Made by a program: the position numbers and the translations under genes. Positions 22,242 through 30,445 of a stretch of 64,000 bases of DNA are shown here, piece by piece; position 1 is the stretch's first letter, and every line of letters starts with the position of its first letter. The notes under the pieces are model-generated. The model saw only the letters and a list, made by a program, of their open reading frames with translations. It ran no database searches and was not told the DNA's origin. Source of the stretch: DATJLY01 sp035604615 (lineage in GTDB: Bacteria > Pseudomonadota > Alphaproteobacteria > ATCC43930 > CGMCC-115725); NCBI GenBank assembly GCA_035604615.1, contig DATNID010000065.1, positions 1-64,000 on the forward strand, given 5' to 3'.

Positions 22242-22565
22242 TCACGCCGCTTTTACTGCGTTGGCGCGAAGATCGACGCGCAGCGTCCGGCGCAAGACGC
22301 CGATGATGGCCGCGAGATTGTCCATGCTGGGATTGCCCTGCTTCGACAGCATCCGTTGAAGGCTCTTGCTCGGCTTGCCGGTTTCCTCGGCCAAATGCTC
22401 GAAGCCGAGCGTCGCATTCACGAGGTCGCGCAAGATGAGGCGGGCGGTTTGCGGCTCGCCATTGAGAAACAGCGTCGCGGCCTCGTGTAGCAGCGCCCTC
22501 GCGAAAGCAGGATCGCGCCGCACACGGGCAACGATGGTCTCCTTGAAGTCGCGCGTCAGCACCAT
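22242..22565 (-). CDS. HTH antitoxin of a HigBA/RelE-type pair
   Basis: The 107-residue protein has a C-terminal helix-turn-helix (about residues 54-90, GFEHLAEETGKPSKSLQRML) and an N-terminal helical region. It is the expected DNA-binding antitoxin that neutralises the toxin encoded just upstream and represses the operon. The toxin stop TGA is five bases before this ATG, and AGGTGAG forms a good ribosome-binding site six bases ahead. A GTG at 22574 overlapping the toxin stop would add three residues. Toxin-first order is typical of HigBA. Confidence 0.85.
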   Translation of the reverse strand: MVLTRDFKETIVARVRRDPAFARALLHEAATLFLNGEPQTARLILRDLVNATLGFEHLAEETGKPSKSLQRMLSKQGNPSMDNLAAIIGVLRRTLRVDLRANAVKAA

Positions 22566-22570
22566 CGATC

Positions 22571-22915
22571 TCACCTAGTCGTTCTCGGTCTTCCAGCCGC
22601 CTTGCGCAGCTTGTACTCGGCCCACATTGCCTTCGCCCTGTCGATATCGGCCTGCTGGCCTTTCTTAGTTCCACCGCCGAGCAAGACGATCAGCGTGTCC
22701 CCATCCCTACCGAGATAAATCCGATATCCCGGACCCCAATCGATGCGGTACTCACCGATGCCACCCAGCCATTTTACGTTCGACGTATTGCCTGTCTCAA
22801 GCCGCTCGGTCGCTGTCGCGACTTTCGCCGCAGCCTGGGCATTGAGCCGATCAAACCACGCCCGGTAAGGGCTAGCGCCGTCCGGCCGGACATATTCGAC
22901 AACCGCGATCACCAT
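22571..22915 (-). CDS. RelE/HigB-type toxin (Gp49-like)
   Basis: This 114-residue protein matches the phage-derived Gp49-like/HigB addiction toxins: an N-terminal Y-x-x-F/W-containing segment (SPYRAWFDRLNAQAAAKVAT), then GIGEYRIDWGPGYRIYLG and a final DTLIVLLGGGTKKGQQADID. Such toxins are ribosome-associated mRNA interferases that slow growth when freed from antitoxin. The key aromatic and basic residues near the C-terminus are retained. It leads the two-gene operon and an inverted repeat lies just before its ATG. Located between a mobile-element island and core metabolism, it may help keep the island. Confidence 0.88.
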   Translation of the reverse strand: MVIAVVEYVRPDGASPYRAWFDRLNAQAAAKVATATERLETGNTSNVKWLGGIGEYRIDWGPGYRIYLGRDGDTLIVLLGGGTKKGQQADIDRAKAMWAEYKLRKAAGRPRTTR

Positions 22916-22931
22916 TATATGGTCACATATA
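22916..22931. promoter_or_regulatory. Operator-like palindrome before the toxin-antitoxin operon
   Basis: TATATG (22916-22921) and CATATA (22926-22931) form an inverted repeat around GTCA, immediately upstream of the toxin start codon; a second self-complementary ACATATATGT overlaps it (22925-22934). Position and symmetry fit binding by the HTH antitoxin for autoregulation. Confidence 0.6.
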
Positions 22932-22953
22932 TGTTACTTTCAAGCCCTCGTCG

Positions 22954-23796
22954 TTACTTCTTCCCCTGCGCGGCCTTGAGCTTGAAGGGCTCGTAGGTCG
23001 GCTTGTAGCTCTTCTCGTCGAGGAACTGGCTCATGCCGGTGGCGTAGGAGTTCTCCTGGTCGCCGATGCGGATCGCCGTGCCCTTGGCGGCGAGATAGTC
23101 GTAGGCCTGATCGACATCCATGCGGCGCACGTGCTTGATCGCCTGCTTGGTGGCGCGCAAGACGTTGGGGCTTTTCTTCATCAGCTCCTGCGCCAGCTCG
23201 ACGGTGGCGGCCTCGAGCTTCTCCAGCGGCACGGCGAAGTTCACCATGCCGATGCGCTGCGCCTCCTTGCCGTCGAACGCCTTGCCGAGGCAGGCGTAGT
23301 AGAGCGCGTGGCGCGGCAGCACCATGTCGGCGACCACCTTGGAGACGAGCGCGCCGGGCAGGATGCCCCAGTTGACCTCGGACAACGAGAATGTCGCGTT
23401 CTCCGCCGCCATCGCGAAGTCGCACGCCAAAAGCTGCATGAAGGCGCCGCCGACGCAGTAGCCGTGGACCATGGCGATGGTCGGCTTGTCGTATTGGTAG
23501 AGCCGCGCCCAGCGCCAGCGGTTGGCCGCCTCGGCCGCCTTCTTGCGCTCGCGCGGCTTGCCTTCGAGCTCGCGGAAGAACAGCTTCAAATCCTGGCCGG
23601 CGCTGAAATTGCCGCCGGCGCCGGTCACCACCACGACCTTGACGTCGGGATCGACCTCCATCTCGGCCAGCGCATCGTCCATGTCGTAATGGAGTTGCGG
23701 GCTCATCGCGTTGCGCTTCTCCGGCCGGTTGAGGATGGCCCAGCCGATGCCGTCCTTGATCTCGATCTTGACGTTCTCGTACTTGTAAGCCGGCAT
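22954..23796 (-). CDS. Hydroxycinnamoyl-CoA hydratase-lyase-like crotonase
   Basis: The 280-residue crotonase closely resembles p-hydroxycinnamoyl-CoA hydratase-lyase (feruloyl-CoA to vanillin type): ILNRPEKRNAMSP at 21-33, GGNFSAGQDLKLFFRE at 61-76, SLSEVNWGILPG at 137-148 and the C-terminal MSQFLDEKSYKP. The catalytic glutamate of the hydratase step (E143 of the Pseudomonas enzyme) is E140 here. However, the tyrosine that fixes the phenolic oxygen (Y75 there) is F73, and M70 is Q68, so a different acyl-CoA may be used. The start follows AGGGAGA. It is 23 bases downstream of an acyl-CoA dehydrogenase gene, which fits CoA-thioester catabolism. Confidence 0.85.
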   Translation of the reverse strand: MPAYKYENVKIEIKDGIGWAILNRPEKRNAMSPQLHYDMDDALAEMEVDPDVKVVVVTGAGGNFSAGQDLKLFFRELEGKPRERKKAAEAANRWRWARLYQYDKPTIAMVHGYCVGGAFMQLLACDFAMAAENATFSLSEVNWGILPGALVSKVVADMVLPRHALYYACLGKAFDGKEAQRIGMVNFAVPLEKLEAATVELAQELMKKSPNVLRATKQAIKHVRRMDVDQAYDYLAAKGTAIRIGDQENSYATGMSQFLDEKSYKPTYEPFKLKAAQGKK

Positions 23797-23819
23797 TGGT
23801 CGTCTCCCTTGCGTGTCGG

Positions 23820-24992
23820 TCAGCCGTAGCTGCGCAGCACGTGCCGCGCCAGCGTCATCTTGAGGATCTCTATGGGCCCCTCGGTGATCATGAAGCTGCG
23901 CTGGTTGCGCCAGAACTTCTCGATCGGCAAGTCGGTGGTGAGGCCGATGCCGCCATGGATTTCCATGCAGCGGTCGGCGGCGAGATAGGACTGGGTGTCG
24001 CCGAAGATCTTGGCCATGTAGGCCTCGGCACGGATGTCCTCGCCGCGGTCGTGCTTCCATGCCGCCTGGTAGACCATGAGGCGCAGGATGTGCAGGTCCA
24101 TGTAGGCATCGACCAGCATCCATTGCACCGCCTGACGGTCGGCGAGCGGGCGGCCGAAGGTCACGCGCTGCTTGGCGTAGGCGGCGCCCAATTCGAGACA
24201 GCGCTCTATGACGCCGATGCCGCGCGCGCCGTGGCGGATGCGGCCGGTGTTGATCCAGTTCTGCGCGTGCTTGAACCCGTCGCCCTCCTCGCCGATGCGG
24301 TTCTCGGCCGGCACCTTCACGTCCTCGAAGGCCAGCTCCCACGGGCGGTCGTCCATCATGGTCTGCTGCGCGCGCAAGAGCTTGATGCCGGGCGACTTCA
24401 TGTCGACGATGAAGGCCGAGATGCCGCCGCGCGAGCCCTTGCTCCGGTCGGTCGCGGCGAAGACCTGCGCCCAGTCGGCCTCGTCGGCGCCGGTGATGAA
24501 GCGCTTCATGCCGGTGATGACGTAATGGTCGCCGTGGCGCGTCGCGGTGGTGCGCATGCCGCCAGGATCGCCGCCGGCGTCGGGCTCGGTTTGCGCGAAG
24601 CACCAGCGCATCTCGCCGCGGATGGTGGGCAGCAGGAAGCGGCGCTTCTGGTCGTCGCTGACGTGGTAGAGGATCGGGCTGACATTGGGGCCGAAGATTT
24701 CCCCGGCGCGCGAGGGCAGCGCCACGCTGCGCGCCATCTCGGCCCACACCACGACCTTGGCGAGAAGCCCGAGGCCGAGCCCGCCATGCTCCTGCGGCAC
24801 GTCGTAGTTGGCGAGGCCAAGCTCGCGCGCCCTGGCCTCGAGGTGGCGGCGCATTTCGGGCTTGAGCTTGTGCCCGTCGCAGGCCTCGCGCTCGATCGGG
24901 ATCAATTCCTTGTCGACGAACTTGCGCACCGTGTCCTTGAGCATGCGCAGCTCTTCCGGCAGCTCGAAATTCATCGCTTGCGCGTCGTCCAT
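23820..24992 (-). CDS. Acyl-CoA dehydrogenase
   Basis: The 390-residue flavoprotein has the acyl-CoA dehydrogenase order: N-terminal helices, the FAD/substrate motif CFAQTEPDAGGDPGGMRTTA near residue 130-150, a beta domain and C-terminal helices with RQAVQWMLVDAYMDLHILRL and IHGGIGLTTDLPIEKFWRNQ. The C-terminal ITEGPIEI supplies the usual catalytic-glutamate region. It oxidises an acyl-CoA to an enoyl-CoA, passing electrons to ETF. The gene lies between the NDP-forming acyl-CoA synthetase (ten bases away) and the hydratase gene, so the operon could activate, desaturate and hydrate or cleave one acid. Confidence 0.92.
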   Translation of the reverse strand: MDDAQAMNFELPEELRMLKDTVRKFVDKELIPIEREACDGHKLKPEMRRHLEARARELGLANYDVPQEHGGLGLGLLAKVVVWAEMARSVALPSRAGEIFGPNVSPILYHVSDDQKRRFLLPTIRGEMRWCFAQTEPDAGGDPGGMRTTATRHGDHYVITGMKRFITGADEADWAQVFAATDRSKGSRGGISAFIVDMKSPGIKLLRAQQTMMDDRPWELAFEDVKVPAENRIGEEGDGFKHAQNWINTGRIRHGARGIGVIERCLELGAAYAKQRVTFGRPLADRQAVQWMLVDAYMDLHILRLMVYQAAWKHDRGEDIRAEAYMAKIFGDTQSYLAADRCMEIHGGIGLTTDLPIEKFWRNQRSFMITEGPIEILKMTLARHVLRSYG

Positions 24993-25002
24993 CGCCGCCC
25001 CC

Positions 25003-27078
25003 TCACCGCCGCATCAGCCGCACGTCGACGGCACGCACGCCCGCTCCCGCCGCGAGCACCATCAGCGGATTGATCTCGAGATCGGCAATGAACGGCCGGT
25101 GGTCGAGGAAGAGCCGCGACAGCCCCGCCATCGCCCGCGCCGCCGCCGCCACGTCGCGGGCGCTGCGGCCGCGGAAGGCGCCGAGAAGCGCCGCGCCGCG
25201 CAGCGACGTGAGCATCTCCGCCGCCATCTCCTCGCTCACCGGGAGAAGGCGCAGCGCCACGTCCCGCATCACCTCGACCAGCACGCCGCCCAGCCCCGCC
25301 ACCATCACCGGCCCGTACTGCGCGTCCTCGCGCACGCCGACAATGAGCTCGAGCCCGTCCACCATCGCCTGCACCAGGAAGCCTTCGACTGCGGCATCGG
25401 GTTGGCTCGCGCGGAGCCGCGCCGCCATCGCCACGGCCGCATCGCGCACCGCATCGCGCGAGCTTAAATTCAGCGCGACGCCGCCCATTTCGGTCTTGTG
25501 CAATGCCTGCGGCGAGAGAATTTTCAGCGCGACGGGAAAGCCCAGCGCCGCGGCGCGGTCCGCCGCCTCGTCCGCCGTCTTCGCGCGGGCGGTCGGCGGC
25601 AGGGTCAGCCCTGCCTCGTCTAAGAGAAGCGTGAATGCGTCGCCTTCGAGCGACGCAGCGTTGCCGCGCGGCTCGGGCAGCGGGGCCGCGCCGCGCCGCA
25701 GCGTCTCGGCATAGCGAACGAGATGCTGCGCCGCGCGCACCGTCTCGGGCAGGCCCTGGATGAAGGGGAGCCCGGCCTTCGCCTGGAACGCGCGGCCGGC
25801 GTCGGTCACGTTCTGCGCGGTGCGGCCATAAGCGATCACCGGCTTGCCGGTCGCCGCGAGCGTGGCATGGAACGGCTCCAGCGAATAGGGCTCGTCCGCC
25901 GTCATCGGCAGCTGACCCTGGATGATGAAGAGGTCGACATTGGGGTCGGCGACGATGATGCGGCAGATGTCGCTGAACTTGCCGGCCTGGACGCCGGTGG
26001 TAGCGCCGACATCGAGCGGGTTCTCAGGCGGCAGGCCGGGATCAATGCGCGGCTGGAGCGCCGCCGCCGTCTCGGGCGCGAAGGAAGCGAGCACCGCCCC
26101 TTCCTCGCTCGCATAGTCGAGCAAGAGACCCTTGGCGCCGCCGGAGAAGCCCGCGATGGCGATGCGCTTGCCCCGGGGCAGGCGCTTCGGGCCGAAAGCG
26201 AGGCAGCCCTCGATCAGGTCGTCGAGCGCCGGGCAGCGCAGCACCCCGTACTTGCGGCACACCGCGTCGAACACCTGGTCGTCGCCGGCGAGCGCGCCCG
26301 TATGACTCGCCGCCGCCGCGCGGCCGCGCGCGCTCTTCCCCAGCTTCAAGACCAGCAGCGGCTTCTGCGCCGCGAGCGCCTTGGCCGCCGCCGCCATGAA
26401 CGCATCGGGCCGGCGCACGCCTTCGACCATGCAGGCGATGATGCGCGTGCCCTCGTCCTCGACCAGGAAATTGATGTAGTCGGCGAGGTCGAGATCGAGC
26501 TCGTTGCCGCTCGACACCGCATAGGAAAATCCGAGGCCGCGCGTCGCCGCATGCTGCAGCCAGAACTGGAACGTGCCGCCGGACTGGAACACGATGCCGA
26601 CCTCGCCCGCCGGCAGCGCGCGCACCCGCGACGCGGGATAGAGCAGCAGCTTCTCGCGCAGCGCCACCGAGCCCATGCAGTTGGGTCCCGAGACGCGCAA
26701 GCCGGTGCGGGCGCAGAGCTCGCGGATCCCTTGCGCGCGCGCCGCGCCCTCGGCATCGCCGCCCTCGCCGAAGCGCGCGGCGTAAAGGAGCGCGCATTTG
26801 AGCCCGTGCGCCGCGCCGTCGGCGAGCAAAGCCGGCACCAGCGGCGCCGGGATGATGACGAGGCCGAGATCGATGGGCTCGGGAATGGTGGCGAAGCCGC
26901 GATGCACGGGCCGCCCCCATAATTCATCGCGGTTGGGATTGACGAGATGGACCCGCGCCGGAAATCCCGCGTACGCGAGATTGTCGTAGATCGCCTTCGA
27001 CCAGCCGTCGCCCCGGTCGCTCGCGCCGACGATGGCGATGGATTTGGGCCGCAGCAGGGCATCGACGGAACGGAACAC
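25003..27078 (-). CDS. NDP-forming acyl-CoA synthetase (acetate-CoA ligase family)
   Basis: This 691-residue protein has the fused alpha-beta order of ADP-forming acyl-CoA synthetases: a CoA-binding domain starting SIAIVGASDRGDGWSKAIYD, a ligase domain with GPNCMG and the phosphohistidine H259 in ASHTGALAG, and a C-terminal ATP-grasp domain (KILSPQALHKTEMGGVALNL). It makes an acyl-CoA from the free acid, CoA and ATP, or runs in reverse. I chose the GTG start at 27076-27078, preceded by GAGGGAG; an ATG 16 codons earlier gives an arginine-rich tail outside the domain. It is the first gene of a three-gene minus-strand operon with the dehydrogenase and hydratase. Confidence 0.88.
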   Translation of the reverse strand: MFRSVDALLRPKSIAIVGASDRGDGWSKAIYDNLAYAGFPARVHLVNPNRDELWGRPVHRGFATIPEPIDLGLVIIPAPLVPALLADGAAHGLKCALLYAARFGEGGDAEGAARAQGIRELCARTGLRVSGPNCMGSVALREKLLLYPASRVRALPAGEVGIVFQSGGTFQFWLQHAATRGLGFSYAVSSGNELDLDLADYINFLVEDEGTRIIACMVEGVRRPDAFMAAAAKALAAQKPLLVLKLGKSARGRAAAASHTGALAGDDQVFDAVCRKYGVLRCPALDDLIEGCLAFGPKRLPRGKRIAIAGFSGGAKGLLLDYASEEGAVLASFAPETAAALQPRIDPGLPPENPLDVGATTGVQAGKFSDICRIIVADPNVDLFIIQGQLPMTADEPYSLEPFHATLAATGKPVIAYGRTAQNVTDAGRAFQAKAGLPFIQGLPETVRAAQHLVRYAETLRRGAAPLPEPRGNAASLEGDAFTLLLDEAGLTLPPTARAKTADEAADRAAALGFPVALKILSPQALHKTEMGGVALNLSSRDAVRDAAVAMAARLRASQPDAAVEGFLVQAMVDGLELIVGVREDAQYGPVMVAGLGGVLVEVMRDVALRLLPVSEEMAAEMLTSLRGAALLGAFRGRSARDVAAAARAMAGLSRLFLDHRPFIADLEINPLMVLAAGAGVRAVDVRLMRR

Positions 27079-27222
27079 CAGCGCACTCCCTCGCCGATCG
27101 CGCGGCTTGTTCCGGCATTTCTGCATGGAGGATGGGGGGTGTCAACGGCAAGGGACGCGCGGTAATGTCGGGACGCGCGATCCCTTCGGCGCGAAGGCCG
27201 CGTTCTCATTGCGGAGGCAGTC

Positions 27223-28203
27223 ATGAAACGGCGTGAGTTCATCGCCCTCCTCGGCGGCGTGGCGCTCGCTGCGCCGGGTCGAGCCGCGGCGCAAGCCGGC
27301 AAGGTCTATCGCCTGGGAACGCTCTCGCCGACCGCGCCGATCGTTGCCGCGGCTGGCCCCGGCGCGATCATGGTCGGCGCGCTGGCGCAGCGCGGCTATA
27401 CGCTCGGGCAGAATCTCGCGTTCGACGCGCGCGCCGCAGCCGGCAAGGTGGACCAATTGCCGCAATTGATGCTGGAGCTGACGGCGGCCCATGTGGACGC
27501 GGTCGTCACCGTCAGTTACCCCGCCGCGCTCGCCGCCAAGACATCGGGCCTTCCGACGGTGGTCGCCTCCGGTTCGGGCGATCCGGTCGCGACCGGACTC
27601 GTCGCGAGCCTCGCGCGGCCGGGCGGCAACGTGACCGGCATATCCGACAATGCCACGACGCTCTCGACCAAGCGCCTTTCGCTCTTGAAGGACACGTTGC
27701 CGAACCTGCACCGGGTGGCGATGCTGTGGAACAAGGACGATCTCGGCATGTCGCTGCGCTACGAAGCGTCCGCCAAGGCCGCGCAGGCGATCGGCGTCAC
27801 GGTACAGTCGCTCGGCGTGCGCGAGCCCAACGATTTCGACGATGCCTTCGCGGCGATGAACCGCGAGATGCCGGACGCCATCCTGATGGTTTCGGACGCG
27901 CTGACGCTCCTCAATCGCCAGCGCGTCATCGATTTCGCCGCGCAGCACAAGCTGCCGGCCATCTACGAGGCCGACCCCATCGTTCACGACGGCGGGTTGA
28001 TGTCTTACGGCGCGGACCCGAAGGAATCGTTCTCGCGCGCCGCCGCGCTGGTCGACCGGATATTCAAGGGCGCGAAGCCGGCCGATCTGCCGTTCGAGCA
28101 GCCGACGCGCTATCTTTTCGTGATCAACCTCAAGACGGCGAAATCGATCGGCCTCGAATTTCCGCCCGGCATCCTTGGCATCGCCGACGAGGTCGTCGAG
28201 TGA
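27223..28203 (+). CDS. ABC substrate-binding protein, TrpX/COG2984 type
   Basis: The 326-residue exported protein begins MKRREFIALLGGVALAAPGR, the usual twin-arginine-like leader of this family, followed by VYRLGTLSP. The body has the type I periplasmic binding fold (SGDPVATGLVASLARPGGNVTG is a family hallmark). Family members bind tryptophan-like or other small ligands for importers often encoded elsewhere; no matching permease gene is adjacent. GGAGG lies just before the ATG. It is divergent from the acyl-CoA operon (144 bases between starts) and so may respond to the same substrates. Confidence 0.88.
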   Translation: MKRREFIALLGGVALAAPGRAAAQAGKVYRLGTLSPTAPIVAAAGPGAIMVGALAQRGYTLGQNLAFDARAAAGKVDQLPQLMLELTAAHVDAVVTVSYPAALAAKTSGLPTVVASGSGDPVATGLVASLARPGGNVTGISDNATTLSTKRLSLLKDTLPNLHRVAMLWNKDDLGMSLRYEASAKAAQAIGVTVQSLGVREPNDFDDAFAAMNREMPDAILMVSDALTLLNRQRVIDFAAQHKLPAIYEADPIVHDGGLMSYGADPKESFSRAAALVDRIFKGAKPADLPFEQPTRYLFVINLKTAKSIGLEFPPGILGIADEVVE

Positions 28204-28336
28204 GGCGCCCGGCATCCGTGCGATCTCGGCCGACACGCGGCGCTTGTTGCCAAGAGGGGGCGATTTCACGCTAAGATAGGAACTCGAGGCACCGCCACAA
28301 CAAGCAAGCGGCGGGCCGGGACGAGGGAGGATTTCG

Positions 28337-29563
28337 ATGTCTCACACCAACACTGCGTGGTCGCGCCGCAGCGTCATGGCGGGGATCGCCGGCGCCGCCG
28401 GCCTGAGCCTGAGCGGACTCGCGCGCGCCGCCGCGCCCTCGGGTCCGCCCATCCGCGTCGGCCAGACCCTGTCGCTCACCGGACCCTTCGGCCAGACCGG
28501 CCTCGTCCACAAGATCACCAGCGAGATCTTCGTCGCTCAGCTCAACGAGGCGGGCGGGCTCCTGGGCCGGCCGGTCGAATATGTCCTGCTCGACGACCAG
28601 TCGAAGCCCGATGTGGCGCGCACCCTCTACGAGCGGCTGGTGACGTCGGACAAGGTCGATTTCATCCTCGGCCCCTATGGCACCGCCGCGATCCTGGCCG
28701 CGATGGGCGTGGCGCAGCGCTACAAGAAAATCTTCATCCAGAACACCATGGGCGTGCCGAATCTCGCGACCTACGAGTGGCATTTCTCCGCCCTCGTGTC
28801 GGGCGCGGAGCCGGAGAAGACGCTGCCGCAGATCCTCTATGCCGCCTTCGCCAGCACCGCCAAGCCGCCCAAGACCATCGCCATCGTCTCCAACAAGTAT
28901 CCCTCGGCCCTGTTCATGGCCGGCGGAACGGAGAAGGCCTTCGAGGACAAGGGCGTCAAGACCGTGGCCCATCTCGAATACGATGTCGGCAACCGTGATT
29001 GGGGGCCGATCGCCGCGAGGGTCAAGGACGCCAACGCGGACTTCATGTGGGTCGGCTGCCTCGGCGTCGAGGGCAACCAGCTGCTGGAGGCGCTGGGCCA
29101 GCTGCAATACAAGCCGCCGCGGCATTTCTATCTCTATCCGTCGTCGGGGCCGCTCGCCCTGCTGCCCTTGGCCGAGGGCGCGGTGTCGCTCACCAATTTC
29201 GACGATGTGCCGCCCTACAACACGTCGCCGATCGGCGGCCCGTTCGCGCGGGAGTTCAACAAGCGTGCCGAGGCGGCGGGGCTGCCCTTCCCGCACGCCG
29301 ATACGCAGGCCGCCAACGAGTATTCCGGCTGGCAAATCCTGGTGGCCGCGGTCACCGCGACCAAGAGCCTCGAGGACAAGGCGCTGGCCGAATGGCTCGA
29401 GCACAATTCGGTCGACACGCTGGTCGGCAAGCGCGACTTCTCCGGCAAGTGGCACACCAGCAAGTCCGACCAGGAGAAGCTGCGCCAGCTCCAGGGCCAG
29501 AAATGGGTGACGGTGTGGCCGGACGAGGACGCGACGCCTGGCTTCAAGCTCCTGTCGCCCTGA
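28337..29563 (+). CDS. LivK-type ABC substrate-binding protein, Tat leader
   Basis: The 408-residue periplasmic binding protein carries a twin-arginine signal: SRRSVMAGIAGAAGLSLSG at residues 9-27, then an ARAAA cleavage region. The mature start IRVGQTLSLTGPFGQTGLVH and the two-lobed layout match HAAT-family binding proteins. It is the first gene of a second Liv operon (livK-livH-livMG-livF, then an FAH-family gene). GAGGGAGG lies before the ATG. Tat export hints that it folds, perhaps with ligand or metal, before export. Its ligand is probably the aromatic or organic acid degraded by the nearby enzymes; that is inference. Confidence 0.9.
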   Translation: MSHTNTAWSRRSVMAGIAGAAGLSLSGLARAAAPSGPPIRVGQTLSLTGPFGQTGLVHKITSEIFVAQLNEAGGLLGRPVEYVLLDDQSKPDVARTLYERLVTSDKVDFILGPYGTAAILAAMGVAQRYKKIFIQNTMGVPNLATYEWHFSALVSGAEPEKTLPQILYAAFASTAKPPKTIAIVSNKYPSALFMAGGTEKAFEDKGVKTVAHLEYDVGNRDWGPIAARVKDANADFMWVGCLGVEGNQLLEALGQLQYKPPRHFYLYPSSGPLALLPLAEGAVSLTNFDDVPPYNTSPIGGPFAREFNKRAEAAGLPFPHADTQAANEYSGWQILVAAVTATKSLEDKALAEWLEHNSVDTLVGKRDFSGKWHTSKSDQEKLRQLQGQKWVTVWPDEDATPGFKLLSP

Positions 29564-29593
29564 CCGGGCCGCACGGCTGAGCGCGAGGGGCCA

Positions 29594-30445
29594 GTGCCGC
29601 ATTTCACGCTGCTCGCGCAGTCGCTGCTCACCGGCATTCTCGCGGGCGCGCTCTATGGGCTGCTGGCGCTCGGTCTCAGCCTGAGCTGGGGGCTGCTGCG
29701 GCTCGTTAATCTCGGCCATTTCGCGATGGCGCTGCTGGGTGCCTATCTCACCTGGTGGTTCGGCACCGTCTACGGCATTCCGCCGTGGTGGACGGGGCTC
29801 TTCATCGTCGGCGCGTTCTTCGTCTACGGCATGGGCCTCCACTGGGTGTTCATGCGCTTCCGCGTCGCCGAGATGGCGTCGATGCTGATCACCTTCAGCA
29901 TCGCGGTGCTGCTGGAATCGCTGCTCCAGGCGTTGTGGACCGCCGATTTCCGCCGCTACGAGACCGCGTGGTCGAGCGCGTCCATAGTGGTGGGGCCGCT
30001 GTTCGTACCGACCCTCAACCTCGCCGCAGCCCTCGTCGCGGCGGTGCTGGCGCTCGCGACCTGGGCGTGGCTGCGCTTCACCTATGTTGGCAAGGCGCTG
30101 CGCGCCGGGGCCGAGGACGCACCCATCGCCGCCGCTTTCGGCATCAACCACCGCCAGTTGTCATATTTGCTGTCCGGCCTGTGCGCGGCCTATGCCGGGG
30201 TCGCGGGCGTGTTCATCGCCCTGATCGCGACCTTGGCGCCGTCGGAAATCTGGACCTGGGTCGGCGTGGTGTTCGCCGTCGTCATCATCGGCCGGCTGGG
30301 CAATCCGCTGGGCGCGCTGGTCGGCGGCGTTCTCATCGGCGCGTGCGAGGCGATGACCATGGCGGTGGTCAATCCGGCCTGGGCGCCGCTGGTGTCGTTC
30401 TCGGTGCTGATCGCGCTGCTGCTGTTCCGGCCGAAATGGGTATGA
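29594..30445 (+). CDS. livH: Liv-type ABC transporter permease LivH
   Basis: The 283-residue inner-membrane permease has eight or so hydrophobic helices and the LivH hallmark LRLVNLGHFAMALLGAYL near residues 35-52, with coupling segment KALRAGAEDAPIAAAFGINH. A GTG start follows GCGAGGGG. Its TGA overlaps the ATG of the fused livMG gene, so they are co-translated. It pairs with the permease half of that fusion. Confidence 0.92.
   Translation: MPHFTLLAQSLLTGILAGALYGLLALGLSLSWGLLRLVNLGHFAMALLGAYLTWWFGTVYGIPPWWTGLFIVGAFFVYGMGLHWVFMRFRVAEMASMLITFSIAVLLESLLQALWTADFRRYETAWSSASIVVGPLFVPTLNLAAALVAAVLALATWAWLRFTYVGKALRAGAEDAPIAAAFGINHRQLSYLLSGLCAAYAGVAGVFIALIATLAPSEIWTWVGVVFAVVIIGRLGNPLGALVGGVLIGACEAMTMAVVNPAWAPLVSFSVLIALLLFRPKWV

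Noticed and set aside
22913..22918. TATAAT on the minus strand just before the toxin start
   Set aside because: It overlaps the toxin start codon, so it cannot serve as a normal -10 box for this gene unless the mRNA begins inside the coding region.
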